The notes beneath the pieces are model-generated. The model was not told the DNA's origin and made no database searches. It worked only from the letters and a program-made list of their open reading frames with translations. A DNA stretch of 64,000 nt from Haloarcula marina. Its GTDB lineage: Archaea; Halobacteriota; Halobacteria; Halobacteriales; Haloarculaceae. This document shows, in pieces, positions 34,576 to 45,240 of the stretch. The stretch spans positions 248,001-312,000 of the forward strand of contig NZ_CP100404.1 of NCBI RefSeq assembly GCF_024218775.1. Reading direction: 5' to 3'. Positions within the stretch are counted from its first letter, which is position 1. The number at the start of each line of letters is the position of its first letter. Both the position numbers and the translations under genes were made by a program.

Positions 34576-36518
34576 TCGCCCGCGACGAGTTTCATCCCGT
34601 CACGCACGGACTCGCGACGGCCGAGTAAGGTCACCATATCGCCCGGTTGCAGGACGTACTCGGCGGTCGGGACCTCCGCTTCGGTGCGGTCCCCACCGCT
34701 CACGAGGGCGATGAGACACGCCTCGGGCAACATCGGCCCGACTTCCCGCACGGACTTCCCGACGAGGTCCTCGTTGCGGACCTCGACTTCCTGTACGTCC
34801 CCGGTCCGGCCCACGTCGGTCATCCAGTGGGCGATGGCCGGGCGTTCTATCTGGTTGTCGATGGCCCACGCCGTCGCCATCGCCGAGGAGATGGTCCGGA
34901 CGCCCAAGTCCTCGAAGGCCTCGACGTTGTCCGGGTTGTTCGCCCGGGCGATGATGCGCTCGACGCCGAACTTCGAACTCGCCAGTTGCGAGACCAGCAG
35001 GTTCGCGTCGTCGTCGCCGGTGGCGGCCACGACGGTTTTGGCGTTTTCCGCGCCCGCAGAGCGCAACACGTCCGTATCGGTTCCGTCGCCGATTTCGACG
35101 GTGTAGCCGTCGTTGCGCCCTCGTTCGACTATCGCTTCGTCCTCTTCGATGATGACGACGTTCTCGCCCCGGTCTTCGAGGCGCTTGGCGAGCGCTCGGC
35201 CCACCTGTCCGCCGCCGACGATGATGACTCGCATTGGTATCACATCCAGTTTTTCCGCGATGTACCGCGCCAGCCCCCCTTCTAAGAGCGCCGTCGCGAA
35301 GATGACCAGAAAGACCGTTCCGAGCAGAATCTCGGCCTGACTGGCCAGCAAATCCGCCTGCGCCAGCAGTTCCGTCGCTTCCTGTCCGCTCGCCCCCTCC
35401 GCTTCCACTCGAAGTTCCTCGGCGACGGTGTTCAGTTCGACGGCAAACAGCGTCGCGACCGACGCGGGGATGATACCCCGCGGGCCGACGAAACTGACGA
35501 ACCACTTCTCCGCGCGGGTGAAACGGTCGCCGACCGTCGACACGAACACCAGTATCGGTCGGATGACCAGCGCCACGGCGAGGACGACGATGAGTCCGGC
35601 CAGTCCCACGTCGATGAGCGCGTCGAGGCTCAGTTGGGCCGCCAGCGCGATGAACACGAACGAGAGGACCAACAGCGTGATGTCGCCTTTGAACTCCTCG
35701 ATGTCCTCCTCGTAGGGGTGGTCGATGTTCCCCAGCGCGATGCCCGCGGTGGCGACGGCGGCGACGCCCGCCTCCGTCGCGATGGTGTTCGCCCCGGCGT
35801 AGGCGACGAGGGCCCCCGCGAGCACCAGCAAGCGGGAGTTCCGCGGGGCGTCGCCCGGCGAGAGGTCGATGTACTGCAGCAGGTAGTACAGCACGCCAGC
35901 GACGACGAGACCGACCAGTAGCCCGGTCCCGAGTCGGAGCGAGAACGCCTGTAACAACCCGGCGCTCGTCGCGCCGGGGTTGACCGTCTCGAAGACGACG
36001 ACGGCGATGATGGCCGCCGTCACGTCGTTGACGATACCTTCCGTCTCCAAGGCCGTCGCCACGCGGTCCCGAACCGGAACCACGTTGAGGATGGGCGTGA
36101 TGACCGTCGGCCCCGTCGCGACCAGCAAGGCCCCGATGAGGAACGCGAGGTTCCACGAGACGGCCTCGCTATTGAACGCGAACTTCACGGCGACGGCCGT
36201 CCCGATCAGCGCGATGGCCGCCCCCAGCGTCACCAGTCGGAACGTCGCCGTCGGGGCCTCCCGAATCCGCTCGAAGCGGAGGTGATAGGCCCCCTCGAAG
36301 ACGATGATGGCGACGGCGAGGCCGACGATGGCCGACAACGCGCCGCCGAACGTCTCGCTGCCGATGATGCCCAGCCCCGGTTGCCCGATGACGACTCCCA
36401 CGAGTAGGTAGAAGATGATGCTCGGCACTCGAAGGCGGGCGGCGAGTACCTGCGCGATGACGCCCAATCCGATGATACCCGCGACCAGCGGAATCAGGAG
36501 TCCCGAACTACCAGCCAC
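34572..36518 (-). CDS. Cation:proton antiporter with TrkA-N/TrkA-C domains
   Basis: A 648-residue fusion. The first about 400 residues are a CPA-type Na+(K+)/H+ exchanger with about 12 helices, including the LLVATGPTVITPIL and GPRGIIPASVATLF regions typical of NhaP/CPA1. Residues about 435-550 form a TrkA-N (RCK) Rossmann domain (VIIVGGGQVGRALAKRLEDRG), and about 565-648 form TrkA-C. Such fusions are gated by nucleotides or NAD(H). GTG 36518 is preferred because GGAGG lies 6 nt upstream; an ATG 54 nt further is possible. The role is salt or pH homeostasis, important in a halophile. Confidence 0.92.
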   Translation of the reverse strand: MAGSSGLLIPLVAGIIGLGVIAQVLAARLRVPSIIFYLLVGVVIGQPGLGIIGSETFGGALSAIVGLAVAIIVFEGAYHLRFERIREAPTATFRLVTLGAAIALIGTAVAVKFAFNSEAVSWNLAFLIGALLVATGPTVITPILNVVPVRDRVATALETEGIVNDVTAAIIAVVVFETVNPGATSAGLLQAFSLRLGTGLLVGLVVAGVLYYLLQYIDLSPGDAPRNSRLLVLAGALVAYAGANTIATEAGVAAVATAGIALGNIDHPYEEDIEEFKGDITLLVLSFVFIALAAQLSLDALIDVGLAGLIVVLAVALVIRPILVFVSTVGDRFTRAEKWFVSFVGPRGIIPASVATLFAVELNTVAEELRVEAEGASGQEATELLAQADLLASQAEILLGTVFLVIFATALLEGGLARYIAEKLDVIPMRVIIVGGGQVGRALAKRLEDRGENVVIIEEDEAIVERGRNDGYTVEIGDGTDTDVLRSAGAENAKTVVAATGDDDANLLVSQLASSKFGVERIIARANNPDNVEAFEDLGVRTISSAMATAWAIDNQIERPAIAHWMTDVGRTGDVQEVEVRNEDLVGKSVREVGPMLPEACLIALVSGGDRTEAEVPTAEYVLQPGDMVTLLGRRESVRDGMKLVAGD

Positions 36519-36603
36519 TGGTGTCCTCCATCTACGCCGGACAACGGCATCACCCTGTATAAACGCACCCACTCCCGGCGCGCGTTGCTCCTACCGCTGT
36601 CGG

Positions 36604-37506
36604 CTACTCCGCGCGGTCAAGCGCGACGAGGACCCCGCGGACGTTCATCGCTACCTCCGCGTTCGCCTTCCGGTCGCTCCACACCGCGGGCGTCTCCACC
36701 GTCTCGACGAAGTACTCGGTGACGGCGTCGTCGTCGCCCAGTTCCGCCCGCTTTGCGGCCACGTCGGCTACCCACGCGTCGAGTTTCGCGGCGTACTCGT
36801 CGAGTCTGTCGTCGGTCGGAGCCGAGCCGAAGTGCCCGTACAGGAGCGTCTCGGGGTCCAACTCACGAATCGTCTCGATGTCTTCGAGGGCCTGTTCGCG
36901 GTCGAAGTTCACCGGCGGACTGGTGACGTGGACCTCGTCGGTCGAGGGGGTGTAGATGCCCGCCGCATCGGCCGTGAACACGCCGTCGATAGCGGGGTCG
37001 TAGAAGACGACCTGATGGGGCGCGTGGCCCGGCGTGTGGACTACCTCGAGGGCGTGGTCGCCGAGGTCGATTTCGTCGCCGTCGGACATCCCGACGATGC
37101 GTTCCTCGGGCACGGGTTTCGGTTCGGTGTAGAACGCGATTTGGTCGCCGACGGCCCCCTTCGTCCCCTCCCAGATCCGCTCGGGGTTGACGAGGTGGCG
37201 CGTCCCGATTTCGTGGACGTACACCGTCGCGTTCGGGCACGCCTCTGCGAGGCGGCCCGCGCCGCCCGCGTGGTCCAGATGGATGTGGGTCAGCGCGATG
37301 ACCTCCAGTTCCTCGGGCGCGATGCCCACCTCGTCCATCGCGTCCAGTATCCGCTCGTACTCCGTCCCGATGCCCGAATCGACCAGTGCCGGACGCTCGG
37401 CGTCGACGACGTACACCGACCCGTACTCCGGCACGTCGTACATGCCGGTGTCGACGTAGTAGATATCGGGACAGTCCTCGGCCGCGTACACGTCACCGAT
37501 TGCCAT
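36604..37506 (-). CDS. MBL-fold metallohydrolase
   Basis: A 300-residue metallo-beta-lactamase-fold hydrolase with THIHLDHAGG (about 74-83), the later metal ligands HTPGHAPHQ and TADAAG, and YGHFGSAP near the end. A long C-terminal helical region (after about residue 215) resembles the glyoxalase-II-like branch that carries an extra helical domain. Start ATG 37506 (MAIGDVYAAEDCPD). The substrate is unknown; hydroxyacylglutathione-type or other thioester substrates are possible. Confidence 0.86.
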   Translation of the reverse strand: MAIGDVYAAEDCPDIYYVDTGMYDVPEYGSVYVVDAERPALVDSGIGTEYERILDAMDEVGIAPEELEVIALTHIHLDHAGGAGRLAEACPNATVYVHEIGTRHLVNPERIWEGTKGAVGDQIAFYTEPKPVPEERIVGMSDGDEIDLGDHALEVVHTPGHAPHQVVFYDPAIDGVFTADAAGIYTPSTDEVHVTSPPVNFDREQALEDIETIRELDPETLLYGHFGSAPTDDRLDEYAAKLDAWVADVAAKRAELGDDDAVTEYFVETVETPAVWSDRKANAEVAMNVRGVLVALDRAE

Positions 37507-37554
37507 ACGCTCACTCGGGGGTGGTGGACGCAAAACGATTGTGTCCGATGGCGG

Positions 37555-37932
37555 CTACCGTCGGGCGACGACCATCGTCTCGGGGCCGGGGAGTTCGCGG
37601 GCCTCGCCGCCCTCGAACCCGGCGTCGTGGTAGACGACGCCCTCGAACGGGTGCGTGTCGGGGTCCTCGAGTTCGTTCTGCGTCTCGCCGGTCTGTAGCG
37701 CCGCTTCGAGGTCGTCCCAGAACGGGTAGAGCCGGTCGTTGGCCATCTGCAGGAAGCCGCCGAGATACGACGGCGTTCCGGGGACGAGGTACGCGTCTGC
37801 CGCCGCCGTGTTTCGGTACCGCCCGCCCTCGCGTCCGAGGAGGTCGAGCGCGACGAGTGCGTCGAGGAAATCCCGTCCCCCTCGCCGATGGATGTCGAGT
37901 TCCCTGCGCGTCTTGGGACCGTCGGCGAGGGG
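37555..37932 (-). pseudogene. Decayed O-methyltransferase-like gene (5' truncated and internally deleted)
   Basis: The frame encodes the end of a dimerisation/winged-helix domain of a haloarchaeal SAM methyltransferase (RELDIHRRGGRDFLDALVA, YRNTAAADAYLVPGTPSYLG, FLQMANDRLYPFWDDLEAAL). It then jumps, after about 95 residues, to what looks like the extreme C-terminus (HDAGFEGGEARELPGPETMV, then VARR and stop). The roughly 180-residue SAM-binding domain that should lie between is absent, as is the N-terminus, which is replaced by the neighbouring cupredoxin gene. I therefore call it a pseudogene. Family assignment is from remembered homology. Confidence 0.7.
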
Positions 37933-37943
37933 GCACGGTCGCC

Positions 37944-38552
37944 CTACTCTTCGACTACCTTGACGGCACCGCGCATCCCCATCAGGTTGTAGTCGTACGT
38001 GGGATGGTCTCGGACCGGGTTGCCGTGTGGGTGGCAGTAGTAGAGATGCGTTCCTGCCTCTGTGAACGTGTGCTCCCACGCGCCCGTTCGCTGGAACGGA
38101 CTGTGGAAGACGTGGTCGCCGTTCTCGTCGCGTTCGAGGGACACCACGTCGTGCGGCCACGGTTGCGTCGAGTCGAGAACCGGGAAGAAGTTCCCGCTCC
38201 AGAGGAACTTGACCGTCGTCTCCGGGGAGACCTTTACCACGCGCGGGGCAAAGCCGAACGGGCCGTCGTCGGGTCGTTCGAGGTTCGGTGGAAACTCCTC
38301 GGGCGGGATGTCGAGCGACGTCGTCGAACCGACGACGACCTCCGTTTTGGAGAGGCCGGTTCGGTCGACGATACCGCCGTCCCAGATTGGGTTCGCCTTC
38401 AGGTGTGCCGCTTCGTTCAGAAACGACCCGAGACCGTTCCCGCCCCCGTACTGCTTCTGAGCGCTGGCAGTGCCAGTGAAGACCGCACCGGCCGCGATAC
38501 CGGCACCGATCATTTTCAATACGTCCCGCCTGTTTGTGTCGTCTCTGTTCAT
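37944..38552 (-). CDS. Tat-exported cupredoxin (halocyanin/plastocyanin-like)
   Basis: A 202-residue secreted blue-copper-type protein. The N-terminus MNRDDTNRRDVLKMIGAGIA is a twin-arginine signal (RR at 8-9) ending in AxA near residue 31. The type-1 copper ligands are all visible: His134 (PWPHDV), Cys173 and His176 (YYCHPHG) and a Met at 191 or 193 (LMGMRG). At about 170 mature residues it is longer than simple halocyanins, with an additional N-terminal region. It probably serves as a surface electron carrier; no oxidase partner is adjacent. Its stop abuts the decayed methyltransferase. Confidence 0.9.
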   Translation of the reverse strand: MNRDDTNRRDVLKMIGAGIAAGAVFTGTASAQKQYGGGNGLGSFLNEAAHLKANPIWDGGIVDRTGLSKTEVVVGSTTSLDIPPEEFPPNLERPDDGPFGFAPRVVKVSPETTVKFLWSGNFFPVLDSTQPWPHDVVSLERDENGDHVFHSPFQRTGAWEHTFTEAGTHLYYCHPHGNPVRDHPTYDYNLMGMRGAVKVVEE

Positions 38553-38799
38553 AGCTGATTGACCCGTCGCTGGTGAGCCAGTTCGGTATCAGAGCCGCTT
38601 CACGGCGGTTCTGCGAGCGTACTCGACGGTTAGCGACAGTATCCTGATACGCAAGCCATCGATATTGTAATTATGTGTATACTTTGGAAACGACTGTATA
38701 CCCAGTTGCCGCGAACGATGAACGGACGTGAACGGTCGTGCGCTCTTCCAGTCGCCGGGGACCGACACGACTAATTTCCGCCGTCGAGAACCGTCGGAC

Positions 38800-40182
38800 A
38801 TGTTATCGAGACAGTTCGTCCGGGAGAATCCCGAGACGGTCCGGGACGCCATCGAGCGGAAGGGCGTCACGGGCGTCGACCTCGACGAGGTGCTAGCCAT
38901 CGACGAGGAGTGGCGCGAACTGAAGGCGAAAGGCGACGGCCTGCGACAGGAGCGCAACGAAGTCTCGAAGACCATCGGTGCGCTCAAACAGGAGGGCAAA
39001 GACGAGGAGGCCCAGGAGGCCATCGAGCGCTCCCAAGAACTGAAAGACGAGTTGCAGGACATCGAGGACCGCGCCGACGAACTGGAGTCCCAGTTGGAGG
39101 CGGCGCTGTTGGAACTGCCGAACGTCCCGCACGAGTCAGTGCCGACGGGCGAGGGCGAGGCGGACAACGTCGAGGCCTACCGCGAGGGGTTCGAGGACCT
39201 GCGGGAGTTGCCCGACGAAGTCGTCCCGCACTACGACCTCGGCGAGGAACTGGACATTCTGGACTTCGAGCGCGGCGCGAAGGTCACCGGCGGCGGCTAC
39301 CAGTTCGTGAAGGGGGAGGGCGCGCGACTGGAACACGCGCTCATCCAGTTCATGCTGGCCGTCCACCGCGAGCAGGGCTACTCGGACATCCTCCCGCCGA
39401 TTCCCGTCAACTCGGCGTCGATGGAGGGCACGGGCCAGTTGCCGAAGTTCGACGACGACGCCTACCGCGTCGGCGCGCGGCAGGACGACGAGTACGACGA
39501 GGACGACCTGTGGCTTCTGCCGACGGCGGAGGTGCCGGTCACCAACATGTACCGCGACGAGATTCTGCTGGACGACGACCTCCCGGTGAAACATCAGGCG
39601 TTCTCGCCGAACTTCCGCCGCGAGGCCGGTGAGCACGGGACCGAAACGCGGGGGTACGTCCGCGTCCACCAGTTCCACAAGGTCGAACTCGTCAACTTCG
39701 TCCGCCCCGAGGACAGTTACGACCGCCTCGACGCCCTGTTAGACGAGGCCGCCGAGGTACTGGAGCGCCTCGAACTGCCCTACCGCGTGCTGGACATGTG
39801 TACCGGCGACATGGGCTTTACGCAGGCCAAGAAGTACGACATCGAAGTGTGGGCACCGGGCGACGATATGGCGGAAGGCCCCGACATCGGCGGCCGCTGG
39901 CTGGAAGTGTCGTCGGTCTCGAACTTCGAGGACTTTCAGGCGCGGCGGGCGGGCCTGCGCTTCCGGCCCGAACGCCACGAGTCGGCGGAGTACCTCCACA
40001 CGCTCAACGGGTCCGGCCTCGCCGTCCCGCGCGTGATGGTCGCCATCTTGGAGTACTACCAGAACGACGACGGCACGGTCACCGTCCCCGAGGCCCTGCG
40101 GCCGTACATGGGTGGACAAGCGGTCATCGAGGGCACCGAACCCGTCGGCGAGAGCGCCCTCGGCGCTGGCGAGAAAGAGTAA
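38800..40182 (+). CDS. serS: Seryl-tRNA synthetase
   Basis: A class II aminoacyl-tRNA synthetase charging tRNA-Ser. The 460-residue protein starts with the tRNA-binding antiparallel coiled coil (about 28-105, rich in Lys/Glu heptads). The catalytic domain follows with motif 2-like [22 protein letters not shown] (about 268-289) and motif 3-like [16 protein letters not shown]. It is the common bacterial/haloarchaeal type, not the rare methanogen type. ATG 38800 matches the typical [12 protein letters not shown] start; a CTAATTT box at about 38771-38777 lies 23-29 nt upstream. Confidence 0.97.
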   Translation: MLSRQFVRENPETVRDAIERKGVTGVDLDEVLAIDEEWRELKAKGDGLRQERNEVSKTIGALKQEGKDEEAQEAIERSQELKDELQDIEDRADELESQLEAALLELPNVPHESVPTGEGEADNVEAYREGFEDLRELPDEVVPHYDLGEELDILDFERGAKVTGGGYQFVKGEGARLEHALIQFMLAVHREQGYSDILPPIPVNSASMEGTGQLPKFDDDAYRVGARQDDEYDEDDLWLLPTAEVPVTNMYRDEILLDDDLPVKHQAFSPNFRREAGEHGTETRGYVRVHQFHKVELVNFVRPEDSYDRLDALLDEAAEVLERLELPYRVLDMCTGDMGFTQAKKYDIEVWAPGDDMAEGPDIGGRWLEVSSVSNFEDFQARRAGLRFRPERHESAEYLHTLNGSGLAVPRVMVAILEYYQNDDGTVTVPEALRPYMGGQAVIEGTEPVGESALGAGEKE

Positions 40183-40662
40183 CTAGTCGTCCGCCAGCAC
40201 CGACGCCGCCGGGAGGTCGGTCGCGTGCTGGCACACCTGTCGCACCTGCGGGAGCGTCGCCGACGGGAGCGCCGAGGGGGTAGCCCAGCGCGCGTCGTAG
40301 ATTCCCTCGTCGTGGACGGGACTCGGGTCGGTCAGGAGCGTGCAGTCGTAGACGGTGTACGCCGAGACGGTGTTGTCGAGGCTGTCGTGGGCGTACCAGA
40401 ACTGCGTCACTGGTCGGCCGATGCGGCCCCGACAGCGCAGTTCCTCGTCGAGTTCTCGGTGAAGCCCTTCTTCCGGTGACTCGCCGGGGTCGACGCCGCC
40501 GCCGGGGAGCGTCCAGAACGGTGTCCCGTCGGCGTGGCGCTCCTTCACGAGGAGGACGTTCGACGCCGAGGTGACGAGCGCTTTCGCGCCGCGGCGGATC
40601 TGCGTGGCTCCCGGTCGGGTGCCGGGGACGTGGTCGGCCGAGTCGGACGAGGGCTTAGACAT
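40183..40662 (-). CDS. Nudix hydrolase
   Basis: A 159-residue Nudix enzyme that cleaves nucleoside diphosphates linked to another moiety. The Nudix box is complete: GGGVDPGESPEEGLHRELDEEL (in two parts, about 53-74, with the catalytic RELDEE). The N-terminal 20 residues are a disordered halophilic extension. It converges with serS; their stop codons are directly adjacent. Substrate not predictable. Confidence 0.93.
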   Translation of the reverse strand: MSKPSSDSADHVPGTRPGATQIRRGAKALVTSASNVLLVKERHADGTPFWTLPGGGVDPGESPEEGLHRELDEELRCRGRIGRPVTQFWYAHDSLDNTVSAYTVYDCTLLTDPSPVHDEGIYDARWATPSALPSATLPQVRQVCQHATDLPAASVLADD

Positions 40663-40853
40663 GAATTGGGTTCACCACCGGGTCCCGGATAATTACACGC
40701 CCCATAACTGGAGCGCCGCCAGGCCCGCTGTCGATTCGTGTGCGGGTGCGACCCGCGCGAAGACTCACTGCTATGTGATACCCTCTCGCGACCCGAATTG
40801 AATGTTTCCCCGCGATTATCACTCGTTAGTCGCCACGTACTCCCCTCGTTTCG

Positions 40854-41216
40854 TCAGCGGGTGTAGGTATCGAGACGGCAGATGCGTCCGTCCTCGAACC
40901 GAAACACGTCGACGAATCCGACGAGACGGTTGCCGTCGGTATCGAGCAACCGCCCGCGGACCACGACTTCGGTCCCGCCGTCGCCGACCCGTCGGTAGAC
41001 TGCGTCTACCGGGTGACTCGTGTCGGTCTGCGGTCGCTCCTCGCGCATGAAGCGGACGAACCGCGAGCGCCCGTCCAACTGGCGGTCCGGTCGGTCGTGA
41101 ACGAACTCCGGGGCCAGCAACCGCTCCAGCAAGTCGTAGTCGCCCTCGTCGAGCGCACGGTAGTACGCCCGCGCCCGGTCGGCCGGTGCGTCAGGGTCGG
41201 GACCGTCCTCACGCAT
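40854..41216 (-). CDS. NTF2/SnoaL-like small protein
   Basis: A 120-residue alpha+beta cone-fold protein: helix ADRARAYYRALDEGDYDLLERLL, then FVHDRPDRQLDGRSRFVRFM and strands TEVVVRGRLLDTDGNRLVGF. This is the SnoaL/ketosteroid-isomerase-like arrangement used by many small enzymes and binding proteins. ATG 41216 overlaps the end of the redoxin gene by 8 bp; a GTG three codons earlier is an alternative. Co-transcription with the redoxin gene is likely. Function unknown. Confidence 0.82.
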   Translation of the reverse strand: MREDGPDPDAPADRARAYYRALDEGDYDLLERLLAPEFVHDRPDRQLDGRSRFVRFMREERPQTDTSHPVDAVYRRVGDGGTEVVVRGRLLDTDGNRLVGFVDVFRFEDGRICRLDTYTR

Positions 41217-42585
41217 CGTCGTCACTCGTCGGGTCGGTCAGTTCGAGTTCGCCGTCGACGGGCGTCTCGTCGGTCGCATCCCCGTTCGGGTCGTCGCTCG
41301 ATGTCTCTGCCGCCCGGTCCGCCGCGGCGTCGTCTGCGGTGCCGTCGTCCCCTGCCGCGCCGTCCGCTGTTCGCTCGCTCACTCCCGCGCTGTCTGCCGC
41401 CTCGTCGTCCTCGTAGTTCGTCTCGGGATTGTTGGCGGCCACCTCGGCCTGTATCTCGGCTATCTCGGTGTCGTCGATGTCGGCCTCACCGTCGGTCGCG
41501 TCCCCGTCCGGGTCGTCGCTCGATGTCTCGTCCGTCTCGTCCGTCTCGGCCGTCGTGGCGTCGGCGCGGTGGGCCGCTTCGGCGCTCGTCGGGTCCGCGC
41601 CGTCGGCCGCGTCCACCTCGTGGTCGATGTCCACGTCGAGCGCGGCGCTCTCTCGCTCCGTCTTTTCCGGGAGAATCGACGACGACGGCTCGTCGGTTTT
41701 CTCCAAGTCGGCCATCGCGGGCGGCCACTCGTCGGGCGGCGGGGGTTCCTCGTAGTTCCGGGCGTTCTCCAGCGGTCTCTCGGCGTCCTCGCGGAGTTCC
41801 TGCCCGTACCCGCCGCTGCCGCTGGAGTAGGCGCTCGCGGACTGTGCGAGCCAATCGGCGGCCTGCCACAGCGCGTTGGCCTTCGTCCGGGACCCGTCGT
41901 AGACGGGGACCAGCGACTCGTCGTCGACGAAGCGGACCGCGGTGTCGAAGCGGGCTTCGGCCTCCGCGAACTCCTCGCGGGCGCGCTGGAAATCGTTCTG
42001 CGCGAGCATCCACTCGGAGTCGCCGAAACTGCCCATCGCCGAGGTGAACGCCCGCCGTCCCTCGGTGTAGTGGGCGTGGCCGACGCGGTAGCGGGCGAAG
42101 GCGGTGTCGTCGCCGCCGGTGTCGGCGATGGCGTCTTTTATCTCCTCGACGCGGGGGAGTTCTGTCATGTCGTCGGTGCTCCACGCGTACTGGACGACCC
42201 CGTCGTGGTCGACGACGGCGACGGCCCGTTCGAGCAGTCGCTGACCGATGTCGTCGACGAACGCGAGGTCGTACCGCCGGGCTACCTCCCCGGCGGTGTC
42301 GGCCAACAGCGGGACGCTCAGGTCGTATCGCTCGGCGAACGCCCGGTGGCTGTACACCGAATCGGGGCTGATGCCGAGGATGGTCACGTCCTTCTGCATC
42401 GTAAAGAGGTCCAGTTCGTCCAAATCGCAGGACGTCTCGTCGCAGGCGGGGTTGAAGTCGGCCGGGTAAAAGGCGAGGATGACCACGTCCTCGCCGAGGT
42501 ACTCGTCGAGTGCGAGGGGCCGTCGCTCACCGTCGACTAACGCCGGTAACTCGAACCCCGGTGCCGCCGCCCCCTCGGAAATCAC
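41209..42585 (-). CDS. Peroxiredoxin-like redoxin with long acidic C-terminal extension
   Basis: A 458-residue protein. Residues 1-155 are a redoxin/AhpC-TSA domain of the Bcp type, with peroxidatic Cys48 and a second Cys53 (PADFNPACDETSC), the spacing used for intramolecular disulfides in atypical 2-Cys peroxiredoxins. Residues about 155-275 form helices (ARYRVGHAHYTEGRRAF and following). The last 180 residues are a disordered Asp/Glu/Ala/Thr tail containing a duplicated SSDDP(D/N)GDATD segment. The tail roughly triples the usual Bcp length. A helper SnoaL-like gene follows. Confidence 0.88.
   Translation of the reverse strand: MISEGAAAPGFELPALVDGERRPLALDEYLGEDVVILAFYPADFNPACDETSCDLDELDLFTMQKDVTILGISPDSVYSHRAFAERYDLSVPLLADTAGEVARRYDLAFVDDIGQRLLERAVAVVDHDGVVQYAWSTDDMTELPRVEEIKDAIADTGGDDTAFARYRVGHAHYTEGRRAFTSAMGSFGDSEWMLAQNDFQRAREEFAEAEARFDTAVRFVDDESLVPVYDGSRTKANALWQAADWLAQSASAYSSGSGGYGQELREDAERPLENARNYEEPPPPDEWPPAMADLEKTDEPSSSILPEKTERESAALDVDIDHEVDAADGADPTSAEAAHRADATTAETDETDETSSDDPDGDATDGEADIDDTEIAEIQAEVAANNPETNYEDDEAADSAGVSERTADGAAGDDGTADDAAADRAAETSSDDPNGDATDETPVDGELELTDPTSDDDA
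41271..41307 (+). repeat. 37-bp direct repeat, copy 1 (in the redoxin tail)
   Basis: CGGTCGCATCCCCGTTCGGG... (41271-41307) recurs at 41492-41528 with only two mismatches. In the minus-strand reading it encodes the ETSSDDPNGDATD part of the acidic tail. The similarity at DNA level indicates a recent internal duplication. Confidence 0.8.
41492..41528 (+). repeat. 37-bp direct repeat, copy 2 (in the redoxin tail)
   Basis: Second copy of the 37-bp repeat, 221 bp from the first and in the same frame. It encodes ETSSDDPDGDATD. The two differences from copy 1 are an A/G and a T/C transition. Confidence 0.8.
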
Positions 42586-42674
42586 ACTTGCATCTCGCGC
42601 TAGCGATACTTAATGGTGGTTGACATAGGCGCGCCGAACGAGCGGTTTTTCACCGTCGCCAGCGAATCTCGCCC

Positions 42675-43190
42675 GTGGAACTGCACGTTCGCTACGAGGG
42701 CGACGACGACCCGAAGAAGTGTAGCGCCCGGAAACTCGCCCGCTTCGACCTCGCCGAGTTACACCGGGCGACCCGGTCGACGCCGCCGGGTATCGTCCTC
42801 AACCCCTTCGCCGAGAAAGCCCTGTCGCCCGCCGACCGGCCGACCGCCGCCGACGGCGCGCGCCACGACCGACTGGTGGCGCTGGACTGCTCGTGGGAGA
42901 CGGCCGAACGCGAGGCGTTCGACCTGCAGGGAATTCACCGCTCGCTCCCCTTTCTGGTCGCGGGAAATCCCGTCAACTACGGGACGCCGTTCCAGTTGAA
43001 CACCGTCGAGGCGTTCGCGGGGGCGCTGTGCATCCTCGGCGACCGGGAACAGGCCGAGGAGATTCTCTCGAAGTTCTCGTGGGGCCACACCTTCCTCGAA
43101 CTGAACGAAGAACCCCTACGGCGGTACGCCGAGTGTGCCGATTCGAGCGAGGTGGTCGCGGTGCAGGACGACTATCTGGTCGAGGAGTGA
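42675..43190 (+). CDS. Tsr3-type rRNA aminocarboxypropyltransferase (DUF367)
   Basis: A 171-residue DUF367 protein. The eukaryotic homologue Tsr3 transfers the aminocarboxypropyl group of SAM to a small-subunit rRNA pseudouridine. Family stretches visible are [12 protein letters not shown] (about 10-21), [22 protein letters not shown] (about 71-79), [15 protein letters not shown] and [15 protein letters not shown]. Start GTG 42675. It diverges from the redoxin gene and converges with the enolase-like gene 1 bp away. Confidence 0.93.
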   Translation: MELHVRYEGDDDPKKCSARKLARFDLAELHRATRSTPPGIVLNPFAEKALSPADRPTAADGARHDRLVALDCSWETAEREAFDLQGIHRSLPFLVAGNPVNYGTPFQLNTVEAFAGALCILGDREQAEEILSKFSWGHTFLELNEEPLRRYAECADSSEVVAVQDDYLVEE

Positions 43191-43191
43191 C

Positions 43192-44496
<1,305 letters not shown>

Positions 44497-44545
44497 TCGT
44501 CTGTTCTCCCGTCTATTCGACGGTTCTCTCGGGTCGGTAGCGGCG

Positions 44546-45157
44546 CTACTCGTCGGGGTACTTCGGTTCGCGCCGCTCGGCCCGTTCGAGCGCTCGCTCG
44601 ACGACGTCGCGCACGTCGCCGTGGAAGACGCTCCCGTGGCCCGAGTACATGTGTTCGACGCCGTCGCCCATCCGTTCCAGTAGCCGCTGCACGCTCTCGA
44701 TGAGTCGGTCGCGGGACTGGCCGGGGTAGTCCGTGCGGCCGAACGACCCGTCGTCGAACGCGCCGTCGTCGTGGACCACCACGTCGCCAGAAAAGAGCGA
44801 CTTCTCGGAGACCAGCGAGACGTGGTCCTCGGCGTGGCCGGGCGTGTAGACGACCTCACAGGTCTCGTCGCCGACCAACAGGTCGTCGCCGTCGTCGATA
44901 GCGTGGTCCCGGCGCGAATGCTCGCCGTAGGCGTACAGCGGCGCGTCGAACGCGTCGAGGACGGCGTCCAGTTGCTCGACGTGGTCGCCGTGCTGGTGGG
45001 TGAGGACGACGGCGTCTAGCGAGTCGGTGTGCTCCCGAATCACGTCGACGACGCCGTCCATCGCGCCCGCGTCGACCAGCGTGGTTCGCTCGCCGAGTGC
45101 GAGGTAGGCGTTGCAGGTGAACGTCGCTGCGTCGGCGGTGACGTTGTGGACCTCCAT
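44546..45157 (-). CDS. MBL-fold metallohydrolase (glyoxalase II-like)
   Basis: A 203-residue compact metallo-beta-lactamase-fold enzyme with all ligand motifs: THQHGDH (about 53-59), [17 protein letters not shown] and YSGHGSVF. It lacks an extra domain, like short glyoxalase-II/persulfide-type hydrolases of archaea. It lies head-to-head with the ThuA-like gene. Substrate unknown. Confidence 0.9.
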   Translation of the reverse strand: MEVHNVTADAATFTCNAYLALGERTTLVDAGAMDGVVDVIREHTDSLDAVVLTHQHGDHVEQLDAVLDAFDAPLYAYGEHSRRDHAIDDGDDLLVGDETCEVVYTPGHAEDHVSLVSEKSLFSGDVVVHDDGAFDDGSFGRTDYPGQSRDRLIESVQRLLERMGDGVEHMYSGHGSVFHGDVRDVVERALERAERREPKYPDE

Positions 45158-45240
45158 ACCGGGAGGTGTGGCGCGACTCGCTTGAGTGTTTGTGGCGGCG
45201 ACGACGAGTGTTTAACTCTGCTGAGGGAGACGGTTGGCGT

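Noticed and set aside
38677-38701. Two GTATAC hexamers spaced 13 bp apart upstream of serS
   Set aside because: Six-base palindromes in an AT-rich promoter patch are too likely by chance, and they lie about 100 bp from either start codon.
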